Source: Petrolisthes cinctipes
Lineage: Eukaryota; Arthropoda; Malacostraca; Decapoda; Porcellanidae
NCBI GenBank assembly: GCA_033782935.1
Contig: JAWQEG010000501.1
Coordinates: 2,392,501-2,456,500 of the forward strand
DNA: 64,000 nt
Direction: 5' to 3'
The notes beneath the pieces were generated by a model that was not told the origin of the DNA, ran no database searches, and was given only the letters and a program-made list of their open reading frames with translations. Positions 9,301 to 24,000 of the stretch are shown here, piece after piece; within the stretch, counting starts at the first letter, position 1, and each line of letters opens with the position of its first letter. Both the position numbers and the translations under genes were made by a program.

Positions 9301-12080
9301 CCGAAAATTCGATATTTAGGGGTCCCAGAAGCGATCTGTACATGCCTACTCCGTGTTAGAGTATTTTCAAAATACATGCTCAAAACATACTGAAAATCGA
9401 TATTTTAGATGCCCAAAGTCAATATGTGCATGTATCTTCTGTACCCGTTTATATCTCAAATTCAGGCTCAAAACACCCGAAAATTCAATATTTTGGGGTC
9501 CCAGAAGCAATCTGTACATGCCTACACAGTGCTAGAATATTTTCAAAATATAGGCTAAAAACATGCTAAAAATCGACATTTTAGGTGCCAAAAAATCGAT
9601 ATCTCAAATTCAGTCCCAAAACACCCGAAAATTCGATATTTAGAGGTCCCAGAAGGTATCTGTACATGCCTACTCCGTGTTAGAGTATTTTCAAAATACA
9701 GGCCAAAAACATACTGAAAATCGATCTTTTAGGTGCCCAAAAGTCGATATGTGCATGCATTTTCTGCACCCGTTTAAATCTCAAATTCTGGCCCTAAACA
9801 CCCGAAAATTCGATATTTTGGGGTCCCAGAAGTGATCTGTACATGCCTACACCGTGTTAGATTATTTTCAAAATTCAAGCCCAAAACATGCTGAAAATCG
9901 ATATTTTTGGTGCCCAAAGTCAATATGTGCATGTATCTTCTGTACCCGTTTATATCTCAAATTCAGGCTCAAAACACCCGAAAATTCAATATTTTGGGGT
10001 CCCAGAAACAATCTGTACAGTGCTAGAATATTTTCAAAATATAGGCTAAAAACATGCTAAAAATCGATCTTTTAGGTGCCAAAAAGTCGATATCTCAAAT
10101 TCAGTCCCAAAACACCCGAAAATTTGATATTTAGGGGTCCCAGAAGCGATCTGTACATGCCTACTCCGTGTTAGAGTATTTTCAAAATACATGCTCAAAA
10201 CATACTGAAAATCGATCTTTTAGGTGCACAAAAGTCGATATGTGCATGCATCTTCAGTACCCGTTTATATCTCAAATTCAGGCTCAAAACACCCGAAAAT
10301 TCAATATTTTGGGGTCCCAGAAGCGATCTGTACATGCCTACTCCGTGTTAGAGTATTTTCAAAATACTGGTCCAAAACATGCTGAAAATCGATATTTTAG
10401 ATGCCCAAAGTCAATATGTGCATGTATCTTCTGTACCCGTTTATATCTCAAATTCAGGCTCAAAACACCCGAAAATTCAATATTTTGGGGTCCCAGAAGC
10501 GATCTGTACATGCCTACTCCGTGTTAGAGTATTTTCAAAATTCAGGCCCAAAACATGCTGAAAATCTATATTTTTGGTGCCCAAAGTCAATATGTGCATG
10601 TATCTTCTGTACCCGTTTATATCTCAAATTCAGGCTCAAAACACCCGAAAATTCAATATTTTGGGGTCCCAGAAGCAATCTGTACATGCCTACTCAGTGC
10701 TAGAATATTTTCAAAATATAGGCTAAAAACATGCTAAAAATCGATCTTTTAGGTGCCAAATAGTCGATATCTCAAATTCAGTCCCAAAACACCCAAAAAT
10801 TCGATATTTAGGGGTCCCAGAAGCGATCTGTACATGCCTACTCCGTGTTAGAGTATTTTCAAAATACATGCTCAAAACATACTGAAAATCGATCTTTTAG
10901 GTGCACAAAAGTCGATATGTGCATGCATCTTCAGTACCTGTTTATATCTCAAATTCAGGCTCAAAACACCCGAAAATTCAATATTTTGGGGTCCCAGAAG
11001 CAATCTGTACATGCCTACTCAATGTTAGAGTATTTTCAAAATACAGGCCCAAAACATGCTGAAAATCGATATTTTAGATGCCCAAAGTCAATATGTGCAT
11101 GTATCTTCTGTACTCGTTTATATCTCAAATTCAGGCTCAAAACACCCGAAAATTCAATATTTTGGGGTCCCAGAAGCAATCTGTACATTCCTACACAGTG
11201 CTAGAATATTTTCAAAATATAGGCTAAAAACATGCTAAAAATCGACATTTTAGGTGCCAAAAAATTGATATCTCAAATTCAGTCCCAAAACACCCGAAAA
11301 TTCGATATTTAGAGGTCCCAGAAGGTATCTGTACATGCCTACTCCGTGTTAGAGTATTTTCAAAATACAGGCCAAAAACATACTGAAAATCGATCTTTTA
11401 GGTGCCCAAAAGTCGATATGTGCATGCATTTTCTGCACCCGTTTATATCTCAAATTCAGGCCCTAAACACCCGAAAATTCGATATTTTGGGGTCCCAGAA
11501 GCGATCTGTACATGCCTTCACCGTGTTAGATTATTTTCAAAATTCAAGCCCAAAACATGCTGAAAATCGATATTTTTGGTGCCTAAAGTCAATATGTGCA
11601 TGTATCTTCTGTACCCGTTTATATCTCAAATTCAGGCTCAAAACACCCGAAAATTCAATATTTTGGGGTCCCAGAAGCAATCTGTACAGTGCTAGAATAT
11701 TTTCAAAATATAGGCTAAAAACATGCTAAAAATCGATCTTTTAGGTGCCAAAAAGTCGATATCTCAAATTCAGTCCCAAAACACCCGAAAATTCGATATT
11801 TAGGGGTCCCAGAAGCGATCTGTACATGCCTACTCCGTGTTAAAGTATTTTCAAAATACATGCTCAAAACATACTGAAAATCGATCTTTTAGGTGCACAA
11901 AAGTCGATATGTGCATGCATCTTCTGTACCCGTTTATATCTCAAATTCAGGCTCAAAACACCCGAAAATTCAATATTTTGGGGTCCCAGAAACAATCTGT
12001 ACATGCCTACACAATGCTTGAATATTTTCAAAATATAGGCTAAAAACATGCTAAAAATCGACATTTTAGGTGCCAAAAAA
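6381..12080 (+). repeat. Sub-array 2: mixed trimers with one 677-bp tetramer
   Basis: Most of this stretch is 501- or 491-bp trimers with individual substitutions. Between equivalent points at 10168 and 10845 the spacing is 677 bp (501+176), because an extra full-length monomer is present, giving an A-B-B-C tetramer. An A-plus-hybrid dimer of 325 bp closes the region at 11756-12080. An aberrant pair of monomers lies near 8.03-8.12 kb and is listed separately. Confidence 0.8.
8021..8130 (+). repeat. Aberrant monomer junctions with 4-bp and 5-bp insertions
   Basis: Near 8034 the usual TGCCTACTCAG reads TGCCTAGGCACTCAG, a 4-bp insertion. Some 75 bp downstream, at 8107-8118, the usual AAAGTCAATATGTGC reads AAAGTTTTGTGCAAATGTGC, five bases longer, with a GTGC duplicated. 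I did not see either change elsewhere in the window, so this is a private lesion that has not been spread by homogenisation. Confidence 0.8.
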
Positions 12081-12376
12081 TCGATATCTCAAATTCAGTC
12101 CCAAAACACCCGAAAATTCGATATTTAGAGGTCCCAGAAGGTATCTGTAGATGCTTACTCCGTGTTAGAGTATTTTCAAAATACAAGCCAAAAACATACT
12201 GAAAATCGATCTTTTAGGTGCACAAAAGTCGATATCTCAAATTCAGTCCCAAAACACCCGAAAATTCGATATTTAGGGTTCCCAGAAGCGATCTGTACAT
12301 GCCTACTCCGTGTTAGAGTATTTTCAAAATACATCCTCAAAACATATTGAAAATCGATCTTTTAGGTGCACAAAAG
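12081..12376 (+). repeat. A-A monomer pair (reference copy)
   Basis: Two 148-bp class A monomers lie back to back, with the junction at 12229. Both lack the 29-bp segment. Other A-A junctions are at 13703, 15352, 17463, near 27158, 29299, 29771, 32246, 35655, 43382 and 49950, and at 63531. The second A commonly carries GATATTTAGGGTTCCC or GGGGTCCC, whereas the first carries AGAGGTCCC and GGTATCTG, so the pair is not a simple duplication of one A copy. Confidence 0.85.
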
Positions 12377-15300
12377 TCGATATGTGCATGCATCTTCAAT
12401 ACCCGTTTATATCTCAAATTCAGGCTCAAAACACCCGAAAATTCAATATTTTGGGGTCCCAGAAGCAATCTGTACATGCCTACTCAGTGTTAGAGTATTT
12501 TCAAAAATACAGGCCCAAAACATGCTGAAAATCGATATTTTAGATGCCCAAAGTCAATATGTGCATGTATCTTCTGTACCCGTTTATATCTCAAATTCTG
12601 GCTCAAAACACCCGAAAATTCAATATTTTGGGGTCCCTGAAGCAATCTGTACATGCCTACTCAGTGTTAGAGTATTTTCAAAATACAGGCCCAAAACATG
12701 CTGAAAATCGATATTTTAAATGCCCAAAGTCAATATGTGCATGTATCTTCTGTACCCGTTTATATCTCAAATTCAGGCTCAAAACACCCGAAAATTCAAT
12801 ATTTTTGGGTCCCAGAAGCAATCTGTACATGCCTACACAGTGCTAGAATATTTTCAAAATATAGGCTAAAAACATGCTAAAAATCGACATTTTAGGTGCC
12901 AAAAAATCGATATCTCAAATTCAGTCCCAAAACACCCGAAAATTCGATATTTTGGGGTCCCAGAAGCGATCTGTACATGCCTACTGCGTGTTAGAGTATT
13001 TTCAAAATTCAGGCCCAAAACATGCTGAAAATCTATATTTTTGGTGCCCAAAGTCAATATGTGCATGTATCTTCTGTACCCGTTTATATCTCAAATTCAG
13101 GCTCAAAACACCCGAAAATTCAATATTTTGGGGTCCCAGAAGCAATCTGTACATGCCTACTCAGTGCTAGAATATTTTCAAAATATAGGCTAAAAACATG
13201 CTAAAAATCGATCTTTTAGGTGCCAAATAGTCGATATCTCAAATTCAGTCCCAAAACACCCGAAAAATCAATATTTAGGGGTCCCAGAAGCGATCTGTAC
13301 ATGCCTACTCCATGTTAGAGTATTTTCAAAATACAGGCCCAAAACATGCTGAAAATCGATATTTTAGATGCCCAAAATCAATATGTGCATGTATCTTCTG
13401 TAACCGTTTATATCTAAAATTCAGGCTCAAAACACCCGAAAATTCAATATTTTGGGGTCCCAGAAGCAATCTGTACATGCCTACACAGTGCTTGAATATT
13501 TTCAAAATATAGGCTAAAAACATGCTAAAAATCGACATTTTAGGTGCCAAAAAATCGATATCTCAAATTCAGTCCCAAAACACCCGAAAATTCGATATTT
13601 AGAGGTCCCAGAAGGTATCTGTACATGCTTACTCCGTGTTAGAGTATTTTCAAAATACAGGCCAAAAACATACTGAAAATCAATCTTTAAGGTGCACAAA
13701 AGTCGATATCTCAAATTCAGTCCCAAAACACCCGAAAATTCGATATTTAGGGTTCCCAGAAGCGATCTGTACATGCCTACTCCGTGTTAGAGTATTTTCG
13801 AAATACATGCTCAAAACATACTGAAAATCGATCTTTTAGGTGCACAAAAGTCGATATGTGCATGCATCTTCAGTACCCGTTTATATCTCAAATTCGGGCT
13901 CAAAACACCCGAAAATTCAATATTTTGGGGTCCCAGAAGCAATCTGTACATGCCTACTCAGTGTTAGAGTATTTTCAAAATACAGGCCCAAAACATGCTG
14001 AAAATCGATATTTTAGATGCCCAAAGTCAATATGTGCATGTATCTTCTGTACCCGTTTATATCTCAAATTCGGGCTCAAAACACCCGAAAATTCAATATT
14101 TTGGGGTCCCAGAAGCAATCTGTACATGCCTACTCAGTGCTAGAATATTTTCAAAATATAGGCTAAAAACATGCTAAAAATCGATCTTTTAGGTGCCAAA
14201 TAGTCGATATCTCAAATTCAGTCCCAAAACACCCAAAAATTCAATATTTTGGGGTCCCAGAAGCAATCTGTACATGCCTACTTCGTGTTAGAGTATTTTC
14301 AAAATACATGCTCAAAACATACTGAAAATCGATCTTTTAGGTGCACAAAAGTCGATATGTGCATGCATCTTCAGTACCCGTTTATATCTCAAATTCAGGC
14401 TCAAAACACCCGAAAATTCAATATTTTGGGGTCCCAGAAGCAATCTGTACATGCCTACTCAGTGTTAGAGTATTTTCAAAATACAGGCCCAAAACATGCT
14501 GAAAATCGATATTTTAGATGCCCAAAGTCAATATGTGCATGTATCTTCTGTACCCGTTTATATCTCAAATTCAGGCTCAAAACACCCGAAAATTAAATAT
14601 TTTGGGGTCCCAGAAGCAATCTGTACATGCCTACTCAGTGTTAGAGTATTTTCAAAATACAGGCCAAAAACATGCTGAAAATCGATATTTTAAATGCCCA
14701 AAGTCAATATGTGCATGTATCTTCTGTACCCGTTTATATCTCAAATTCAGGCTCAAAACACCCGAAAATTCAATATTTTTCGGTCCCAGAAGCAATCTGT
14801 ACATGCCTACACAGTGCTAGAATATTTTCAAAATATAGGCTAAAAACATGCTAAAAATCGATCTTTTAGGTGCCAAATAGTCGATATCTCAAATTCAGTC
14901 CCAAAACACCCGAAAATTCGATATTTTGGGGTCCCAGAAGCGATCTGTACATGCCTACTCCGTGTTAGAGTATTTTCAAAATACAGGCCCAAAACATGTT
15001 GAAAATCGATATTTTAGATGCTCAAAGTCAATATGTGCATGTATCTTCTGTACCCGTTTATATCTCAAATTCAGGCTCAAAACACCCGAAAATTCAATAT
15101 TTTGGGGTCCCAGAAGCAATCTGTACATGCCTACACAGTGCTTGAATATTTTCAAAATATAGGCTAAAAACATGCTAAAAATCGACATTTTAGGTGCCAA
15201 AAATCGATATCTCAAATTCAGTCCCAAAACACCCGAAAATTCGATATTTAGAGGTCCCAGAAGGTATCTGTACATGCTTACTCCGTGTTAGAGAATTTTC

Positions 15301-18070
15301 AAAATACAGGCCAAAAACATACTGAAAATCGATCTTTTAGGTGCACAAAAGTCGATATCTCAAATTCAGTCCCAAAACACCCGAAAATTCGATATTTAGG
15401 GTTCCCAGAAGCGATCTGTACATGCCTACTCCGTGTTAGAGTATTTTCTAAATACATGCTCAAAACATACTGAAAATCGATCTTTTAGGTGCACAAAAGT
15501 CGATATGTGCATGCATCTTCAGTACCCGTTTATATCTCAAATTCAGGCTCAAAACACCCGAAAATTCGATATTTTGGGGTCCCTGAAGCAATCTGTACAT
15601 GCCTACTCCGTGTTAGAGTATTTTCAAAATTCAGGCCCAAAACATGCTGAAAATCTATATTTTTGGTTCCCAAAGTCAATATGTGCATGTATCTTCTGTA
15701 CCCGTTTATATCTCAAATTCAGGCTCAAAACACCCGAAAATTCAATATTTTGGGGTCCCAGAAGCAATCTGTACATGCCTACTCAGTGCTAGAATATTTT
15801 CAAAATATAGGCTAAAAACATGCTAAAAATCGATCTTTTAGGTGCCAAATAGTCGATATCTCAAATTCAGTCCCAAAACACCCGAAAATTCGATATTTAG
15901 GGGTACCAGAAGCGATCTGTACATGCCTACTCCGTGTTAGAGTATTTTCAAAATACAGGCCCAAAACATGCTGAGAATCGATATTTTAGATGCCCAAAGT
16001 CTATATGTGCATGTATCTTCTGTACCCGTTTATATCTCAAATTCAGGCTCAAAACACCTGAAAATTCAATATTTTGGGGTCCCAGAAGCAATCTGTTCAC
16101 GCCTACACAGTGCTTTAATATTTTCAAAATATAGGCTAAAAACATGCTAAAAATCGACATTTTAGGTGCCAAAAAATCGATATCTCAAATTCAGTCCCAA
16201 AACACCCGAAAATTCGATATTTAGAGGTCCCAGAAGGTATCTGTACATGCTTACTCTGTGTTAGAGTATTTTCAAAATACAGGCCAAAAACATACTGAAA
16301 ATCGATCTTTTAGGTGCACAAAAGTCGATATCTCAAATTCACTCCCAAAACAACCAAAATTCGATATTTAGGGTTCCCAGAAGCGATCTGTACATGCCTA
16401 CTTCGTGTTAGAGTATTTTCAAAATACATGCTCAAAACATACTGAAAATCGATCTTTTAGGTGCACAAAAGTCGATATGTGCATGCATCTTCAGTACCCG
16501 TTTATATCTCAAATTCAGGCTCAAAACACTCGAAAATTCAATATTTTGGGGTCCCAGAAGCAATCTGTACATGCCTACTCAGTGTTAGAGTATTTTCAAA
16601 ATACAGGCCCAAAACATGCTGAAAATCGATATTTTAGATGCCCAAAGTCAATATGTGCATGTATCTTCTGTACCCGTTTATATCTCAAATTCAGGCTCAA
16701 AACACCCGAAAATTCAATATTTTGGGGTCCCAGAAGCAATCTGTACATGCCTACTCAGTGTTAGAGTATTTTCAAAATACAGGCCCAAAACATGCTGAAA
16801 ATCGATATTTTAAATGCCCAAAGTCAATATGTGCATGTATCTTCATTACCCATTTATATCTCAAATTCAGGCTCAAAACACCCGAAAATTCAATATTTTG
16901 GGGTCCCTGAAGCAATCTGTACAGTGCTAGAATATTTTCAAAATATAGGCTAAAAACATGCTAAAAATCGATCTTTTAGGTGCCAAAAAGTCGATATCTC
17001 AAATTCAGTCCCAAAACACCCGAAAATTCAATATTTTAGGGTCCCAGAAGCAATCTGTACATGCCTACTCAGTGTTTGAGTATTCTCAAAATACAGGCCC
17101 AAAACATGCTGAAAATCGATATTTTAGATGCCAAAAGTCAATATGTGCATGTATCTTCTGTACCCGTTTATATCTAAAATTCAGGCTCAAAACACCCGAA
17201 AATTCAATATTTTGGGGTCCCAGAAGCAATCTGTACATGCCTACACAGTGCTTGAATATTTTCAAAATATAGGCTAAAAACATGCTAAAAATCGACATTT
17301 TAGGTGCCAAAAAATCGATATATCAAATTCAGTCCCAAAACACCCGAAAATTCTATATTTAGAGGTCCCATAAGGTATCTGTACATGCTTACTCCGTGTT
17401 AGAGTATTTTCAAAATACAGGCCAAAAACATACTGAAAATCGATCTTTTAGGTGCACAAAAGTCAATATCTCAAATTCAGTCCCAAAACACCCGAAAATT
17501 CGATATTTAGGGTTCCCAGTAGCGATCTGTACATGCCTACTCCGTGTTAGAGTATTTTCAAAATACATGCTCAAAACATACTGAAAATCGATCTTTTAGG
17601 TGCACAAAAGTCGATATGTGCATGCATCTTCAGTACCCGTTTATATCTCAAATTCAGGCTCAAAACACCCGAAAATTCAATATTTTGGGGTCCCAGAAGT
17701 AATCTGTACATGCCTACTCAGTGCTAGAATATTTTCAAAATATAGGCTAAAAACATGCTAAAAATCGATCTTTTAGGTGCCAAAAAGTCGATATCTCAAA
17801 TTCAGTCCCAAAACACCCAAAAATTCGATATTCAGGGGTCCCAGAAGCGATCTGTACATGCCTACTCCGTGTTAGAGTATTTTCAAAATACATGCTCTAA
17901 ACATACTGAAAATCGATCTTTTAGGTGCACAAAAATCGATATGTCCATGCATCTTCAGTACCCGTTTATATCTCAAATTCAGGCTCAAAACACCCGAAAA
18001 TTCAATATTTTGGGGTCCCAGAAACAATCTGTACAGTGCTAGAATATTTTCAAAATATAGGCTAAAAACA
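12081..18070 (+). repeat. Sub-array 3: irregular multimers with A-A pairs and extra full monomers
   Basis: The simple trimer rhythm is lost here. A-A junctions, where AGGTGCACAAAAGTC is followed directly by GATATCTCAAATTC (GATATC varied at some), occur at 12229, 13703, 15352 and 17463, and tetramer-like A-B-B-C blocks lie between them. The A-A pairs start at equivalent points near 12162, 13636, 15285 and 17396, giving spacings of 1,474, 1,649 and 2,111 bp. This suggests about four diverged copies of a larger repeat. A GTGCCAAATAGTC variant is frequent in this stretch. Confidence 0.75.
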
Positions 18071-21000
18071 TGCTATAAATCTATCTTTTAGGTGCCAAAA
18101 AGTCGATATCTCAAATTCAGTCCCAAAACACCCGAAAATTCGATATTTAGGGGTCCCAGAAGCGATCTGTACATGCCTACTCCGGGTTAGAGTATTTTCA
18201 AAATACATGCTCAAAACATACTGAAAATCGATCTTTTAGGTGCACAAAAGTCGATATGTGCATGCATCTTCAGTACCCGTTTATATCTCAAATTCAGGCT
18301 CAAAACACCCGAAAATTCAATATTTTGGGGTCCCAGAAGCAATCTGTACATGCCTACTCAGTGTTAGAGTATTTTCAAAATACAGGCCCAAAACATGCTG
18401 AAAATCGATATTTTAGATGCCCAAAGTCAATATGTGCATGTATCTTCTGTACCCGTTTATATCTCAAATTCAGGCTCAAAACACCCAAAAATTCAATATT
18501 TTGGGGTCCCATAAGCAATCTGTACATGCCTACACAGTGCTAGAATATTTTCAAAATATAGGCTAAAAACATGCTTAAAATCGACATTTTAGGTGCCAAA
18601 AAATCGATATCTCAAATTCAGTCCCAAAACACCCGAAAATTCGATATTTAAAGGTCCCAGAAGGTATCTGTACATGCCTACTCCGTGTTAGAGTATTTTC
18701 AAAATACAGGCCAAAAACATACTGAAAATCGATCTTTTAGGTGCCCAAAAGTCGATATGTGCATGCATCTTCTGTACCCGTTTATATCTCAAATTCTGGC
18801 CCTAAACACCCGAAAATTCGATATTTTGAGGTCCCAGAAGCGATCTGTACATGCCTACTCCGTGTTAGAGTATTTTCAAAATTCAGGCCCAAAACATGCT
18901 GAAAATCGATATTTTTGGTGCCCAAAGTCAATATGTGCATGTATCTTCTGTACCCTTTTATATCTCAAATTCAGGCTCAAAACACCCGAAAATTCAATAT
19001 TTTGGGGTCCCAGAAGCAATCTGTACAGTGCTAGAATATTTTCAAAATATAGGCTAAAAACATGCTAAAAATCGATCTTTCAGGTGCCAAAAAGTCGATA
19101 TCTCAAATTCAGTCCCAAAACACCCGAAAATTCGATATTCTGGGGTCCTAGAAGCGATCTGTACATGCCTACTCCGTGTTAGAGTATTTTCAAAATACAG
19201 GCCCAAAACATGCTGAAAATCGATATTTTAGATGCCCAAAGTCAATATGTGCAAGTATCTTCTGTACCCGTTTATATCTCAAATTCAGGCTCAAAACACC
19301 CGAAAATTCAATATTTTGGGGTCCCAGAAGCAATCTGTACATGCCTACGCAGTGTTAGAATATTTTCAAAATATAGGCTAAAAACATGCTAAAAATCGAC
19401 ATTTTAGGTGCCAAAAAATCGATATATCAAATTCAGTCCCAAAACACCCGAAAATTCGATATTTAGAGGTCCCAGAAGGTATCTGTACATGCCTACTCCG
19501 TGTTAGAGTATTTTCAAAATACAGGCCAAAAACATACTGAAAATCGATCTTTTAGGTGCCCAAAAGTCGATATGTGCATGCATCTTCTGTACCCGTTTAT
19601 ATCTCAAATTCTGGCCCTAAACACCCGAAAATTCGATATTTTGGGGTCCCAGAAGCGATCTGTACATGCCTACTCCGTGTTAGAGTATTTTCAAAATTAA
19701 GCCCCAAAACATGCTGAAAATCGATATTTTTGGTGCCCAAAGACAATATGTGCATGTATCTTCTGTACCCGTTTATATCTCAAATTCAGGCTCAAAACAC
19801 CCGAAAATTCAATATTTTGGGGTCCCAGAAGCAATCTGTACAGTGCTAGAATATTTTCAAAATATAGGCTAAAAACATGCTAAAAATCGATCTTTCAGGT
19901 GCCAAAAAGTCGATATCTCAAATTCAGTCCCAAAACACCCGAAAATTCGATATTTAGGGGTCCCAGAAGCGATCTGTACATGCCTACTCCGTGTTAGAGT
20001 ATTTTCAAAATACATGCTCAAAACATACTGAAAATCGATCTTTTAGGTGCACAAAAGTCGATATGTGCATGCATCTTCAGTACCCGTTTATATCTCAAAT
20101 TAAGGCTCAAACCACCCGAAAATTCAATATTTTGGGGTCCCAGAAGCAATCTGTACATGCCTACGCAGTGCTAGAATATTTTCAAAATATAGGCTAAAAA
20201 CATGCTAAAAATCGATATTTTAGGTGCCAATAAATCGATATCTCAAATTCAGTCCCAAAACACCCGAAAATTCGATATTTAGAGGTCCCAGAAGGTATCT
20301 GTACATGCCTACTCCGTGTTAGAGTATTTTCAAAATACAGGCCAAAAACCTACTGAAAATCGATCTTTTAGGTGCCCAAAAGTCGATATGTGCATGCATC
20401 TTCTGTACCCGTTTATATCTCAAATTCTGGCCCTAAACACCCGAAAATTCGATATTTTGGGGTCCCAGAAGCGATCTGTACATGCCTACTCCGTGTTAGA
20501 GTATTTTCAAAATTCAGGCCCAAAACATGCTGAAAATCGATATTTTTGGTGCCCAAAGTCAATATGTGCATGTATCTTCTGTACCCGTTTATATCTCAAA
20601 TTCAGGCTCAAAACACCCGAAAATTCAATATTTTGGGGTCCCAGAAGCAATCTGTACAGTGCTAGAATATTTTCAAAATATAGGCTAAAAACATGCTAAA
20701 AATCGATCTTTTAGGTGCCAAAAAGTCGATATCTCAAATTCAGTTCCAAAACACCCGAAAATTCGATATTTAGGGGTCCCAGAAGCGATCTGTACATGCC
20801 TACTCAGTGTTAGAGTATTTTCAAAATACAGGCCCAAAACATGCTGAAAATCGATATTTTAGATGCCCAAGGTCAATATGTGCATGTATCTTCTGTACCC
20901 GTTTATATCTCAAATTCAGGCTCAAAACACCCGAAAATTCAATATTTTGGGGTCCCAGAAGCAATCTGTACATGCCTACTCAGTGCTAGAATATTTTCAA

Positions 21001-24000
21001 ATTATAGGCTAAAAACATGCTAGAAATCGATCTTTTAGGTGCCAAAAAGTCGATATCTCAAATTCAGTCCCAAAACACCCGAAAATTCGATATTTAGGGG
21101 TCCCAGAAGCGATCTGTACATGCCTACTCCGTGTTAGAGTATTTTCAAAATACAGGCCAAAAACATACTGAAAATCGATCTTTTAGGTGCCCAAAAGTCG
21201 ATATGTGCATGCATATTCTGTTCCCGTTTATATCTCAAATTCTGACCCTAAACACCCGAAAATTCGATATTTCTGGGTCCCAGAAGCGATCTGTACATGC
21301 CTACTCCGTGTTAGAGTATTTTCAAAATTCAGGCCCAAAACATGCTGAAAATCGATATTTTTAGTGCCCAAAGTCAATATGTGCATGTATCTTCTGTACC
21401 CGTTTATATCTCAAATTCAGGCTCAAAACACCCGAAAATTCAATATTTTGGGGTCCCAGAAGCAATCTGTACAGTGCTAGAATATTTTCAAAATATAGGC
21501 TAAAAACATGCTAAAAATCGATCTTTTAGGTGCCAAAAAGTCGATATCTCAAATTCAGTCCCAAAACACCCGAAAATTCGATATTTAGGGGTCCCAGAAG
21601 CGATCTGTACATGCCTACTCCGTGTTAGAGTATTTTCAAAATACATGCTCAAAACATACTGAAAATCGATCTTTTAGGTGCACAAAAGTCGATATGTGCA
21701 TGCATCTTCAGTACCCGTTTATATCTTAAATTCAGGCTCAAAACACCCGAAAATTCAATATTTTGGGGTCCCAGAAGCAATGTGTACATGCCTACTCAGT
21801 GTTAGAGTATTTTCAAAATACAGGCCCAAAACAAGCTGAAAATCGATATTTTAGATGCCCAAAGTCAATATGTGCAAGTATCTTCTGTACCCGTTTATAT
21901 CTCAAATTCAGGCTCAAAACACCCGAAAATTCAATATTTTGGGGTCCCAGAAGCAATCTGTACATGCCTACGCAGTGTTAGAATATTTTCAAAATATAGG
22001 CTAAAAACATGCTAAAAATCGATCTTTTAGGTGCCAAAAAGTCGATATCTCAAATTCAGTCCCAGAACACCCGAAAATCCGATATTTAGGGGTCCCTGAA
22101 GCGATCTGTACATGCCTACTCCGTGTTAGAGTATTTTCAAAATACAGGCCAAAAACATACTGAAAATCGATCTTTTAGGTGCCCAAAAGTCGATATGTGC
22201 ATGCATATTCTGTACCCGTTTATATCTCAAATTCTGGCCCTAAACACCCGAAAATTCGATATTTTGGGGTCCCAGAAACGATCTGTACATGCATACTCCG
22301 TGTTAGAGTATTTTCAAAATTCAGGCCCAAAACATGCTGAAAATCGATATTTTTGGTGCCCAAAGTCAATATGTGCATGTATCTTCTGTACCCGTTTATA
22401 TCTCAAATTCAGGCTCAAAACACCCGAAAATTCAATATTTTGGGGTCCCAGAAGCAATCTGTACAGTGCTAGAATATTTTCAAAATATAGGCTAAAAACA
22501 TGCTAAAAATCGATCTTTTAGGTGCCAAAAAGTCGATATCTCAAATTCAGTTCCAAAACACCCGAAAATTCGATATTTAGGGGTCCCAGAAGCGATCTGT
22601 ACATGCCTACTCAGTGTTAGAGTATTTTCAAAATACAGGCCCAAAACATGCTGAAAATCGATATTTTAGATGCCCAAGGTCAATATGTGCATGTATCTTC
22701 TGTACCCGTTTATATCTCAAATTCAGGCTCAAAACACCCGAAAATTCAATATTTTGGGGTCCCAGAAGGTATCTGTACATCCCTACACCGTGTTAGAGTA
22801 TTTTCAAAATACAGGCCAAAAACATACTGAAAATCGATCTTTTAGGTGCCCAAAAGTCGATATGTGCATGCATATTCTGTACCCGGTTATATCTCAAATT
22901 CTGGCCCTAAACACCCGAAAATTCGATATTTTGGGGTCCCAGAAACGATCTGTACCTGCCTACTCCGTGTTAGAGTATTTTCAAAATTCAGTCCCAAAAC
23001 ATGCTGAAAATCGATATTTTTGGTGCCCAAAGTCAATATGTGCATGTATCTTCTGTACCCGTTTATATCTCAAATTCAGGCTCAAAACACCCGAAAATTC
23101 AATATTTTGGGGTCCCAGAAGCAATCTGTACAGTGCTAGAATATTTTCAAAATATAGGCTAAAAACATGCTAAAAATCGATCTTTTAGGTGCCAAAAAGT
23201 CGATATCTCAAATTCAGTCCCAAAACACACGAAAATTCGATATTTAGGGGTCCCAGAAGCGATCTGTACATGCCTACTCCGTGTTAAAGTATATTCAAAA
23301 TACAGGCCAAAAACATACTGAAAATCGATCTTTTCGGTGCCCAAAAGTCGATATGTGCATGCATATTCTGTACCCGTTTATATCTCAAATTCTGGCCCTA
23401 AACACCCGAAAATTCGATATTTTGGGGTCCCAGAAACGATCTATACCTGCCTACTCCGTGTTAGAGTATTTTCAAAATTCAGGCCCAATACATGCTGAAA
23501 ATCGATATTTTTGGTGCCCAAAGTCAATATGTGCATGTATCTTCTGTACCCGTTTATATCTCAAATTCAGGCTCAAAACACCCGAAAATTCAATATTTTG
23601 GGGTCCCAGAAGCAATCTGTACAGTGCTAGAATATTTTCAAAATATAGGCTAAAAACATGCTAAAAATCGATCTTTTAGGTGCCAAAAAGTCGATATCTC
23701 AAATTCAGTCCCAAAACACCCGAAAATTCGATATTTAGGGGTCCCAGAAGCGATCTGTACATGCCTACTCCGTGTTAGAGTATTTTCAAAATACAGGCCA
23801 AAAACATACTGAAAATCGATCTTTTAGGTGCACAAAAGTCGATATGTGCATGCATCTTCTGTACCCGTCTATATCTCAAATTCTGGCCCTAAACACCCGA
23901 AAATTCGATATTTTGGGGTCCCAGAAGCGATCTGTACATGCCTACTCCGTGTTAGAGTATTTTCAAAATTCAGGCCCAAAACATGCTGAAAATCGATATT

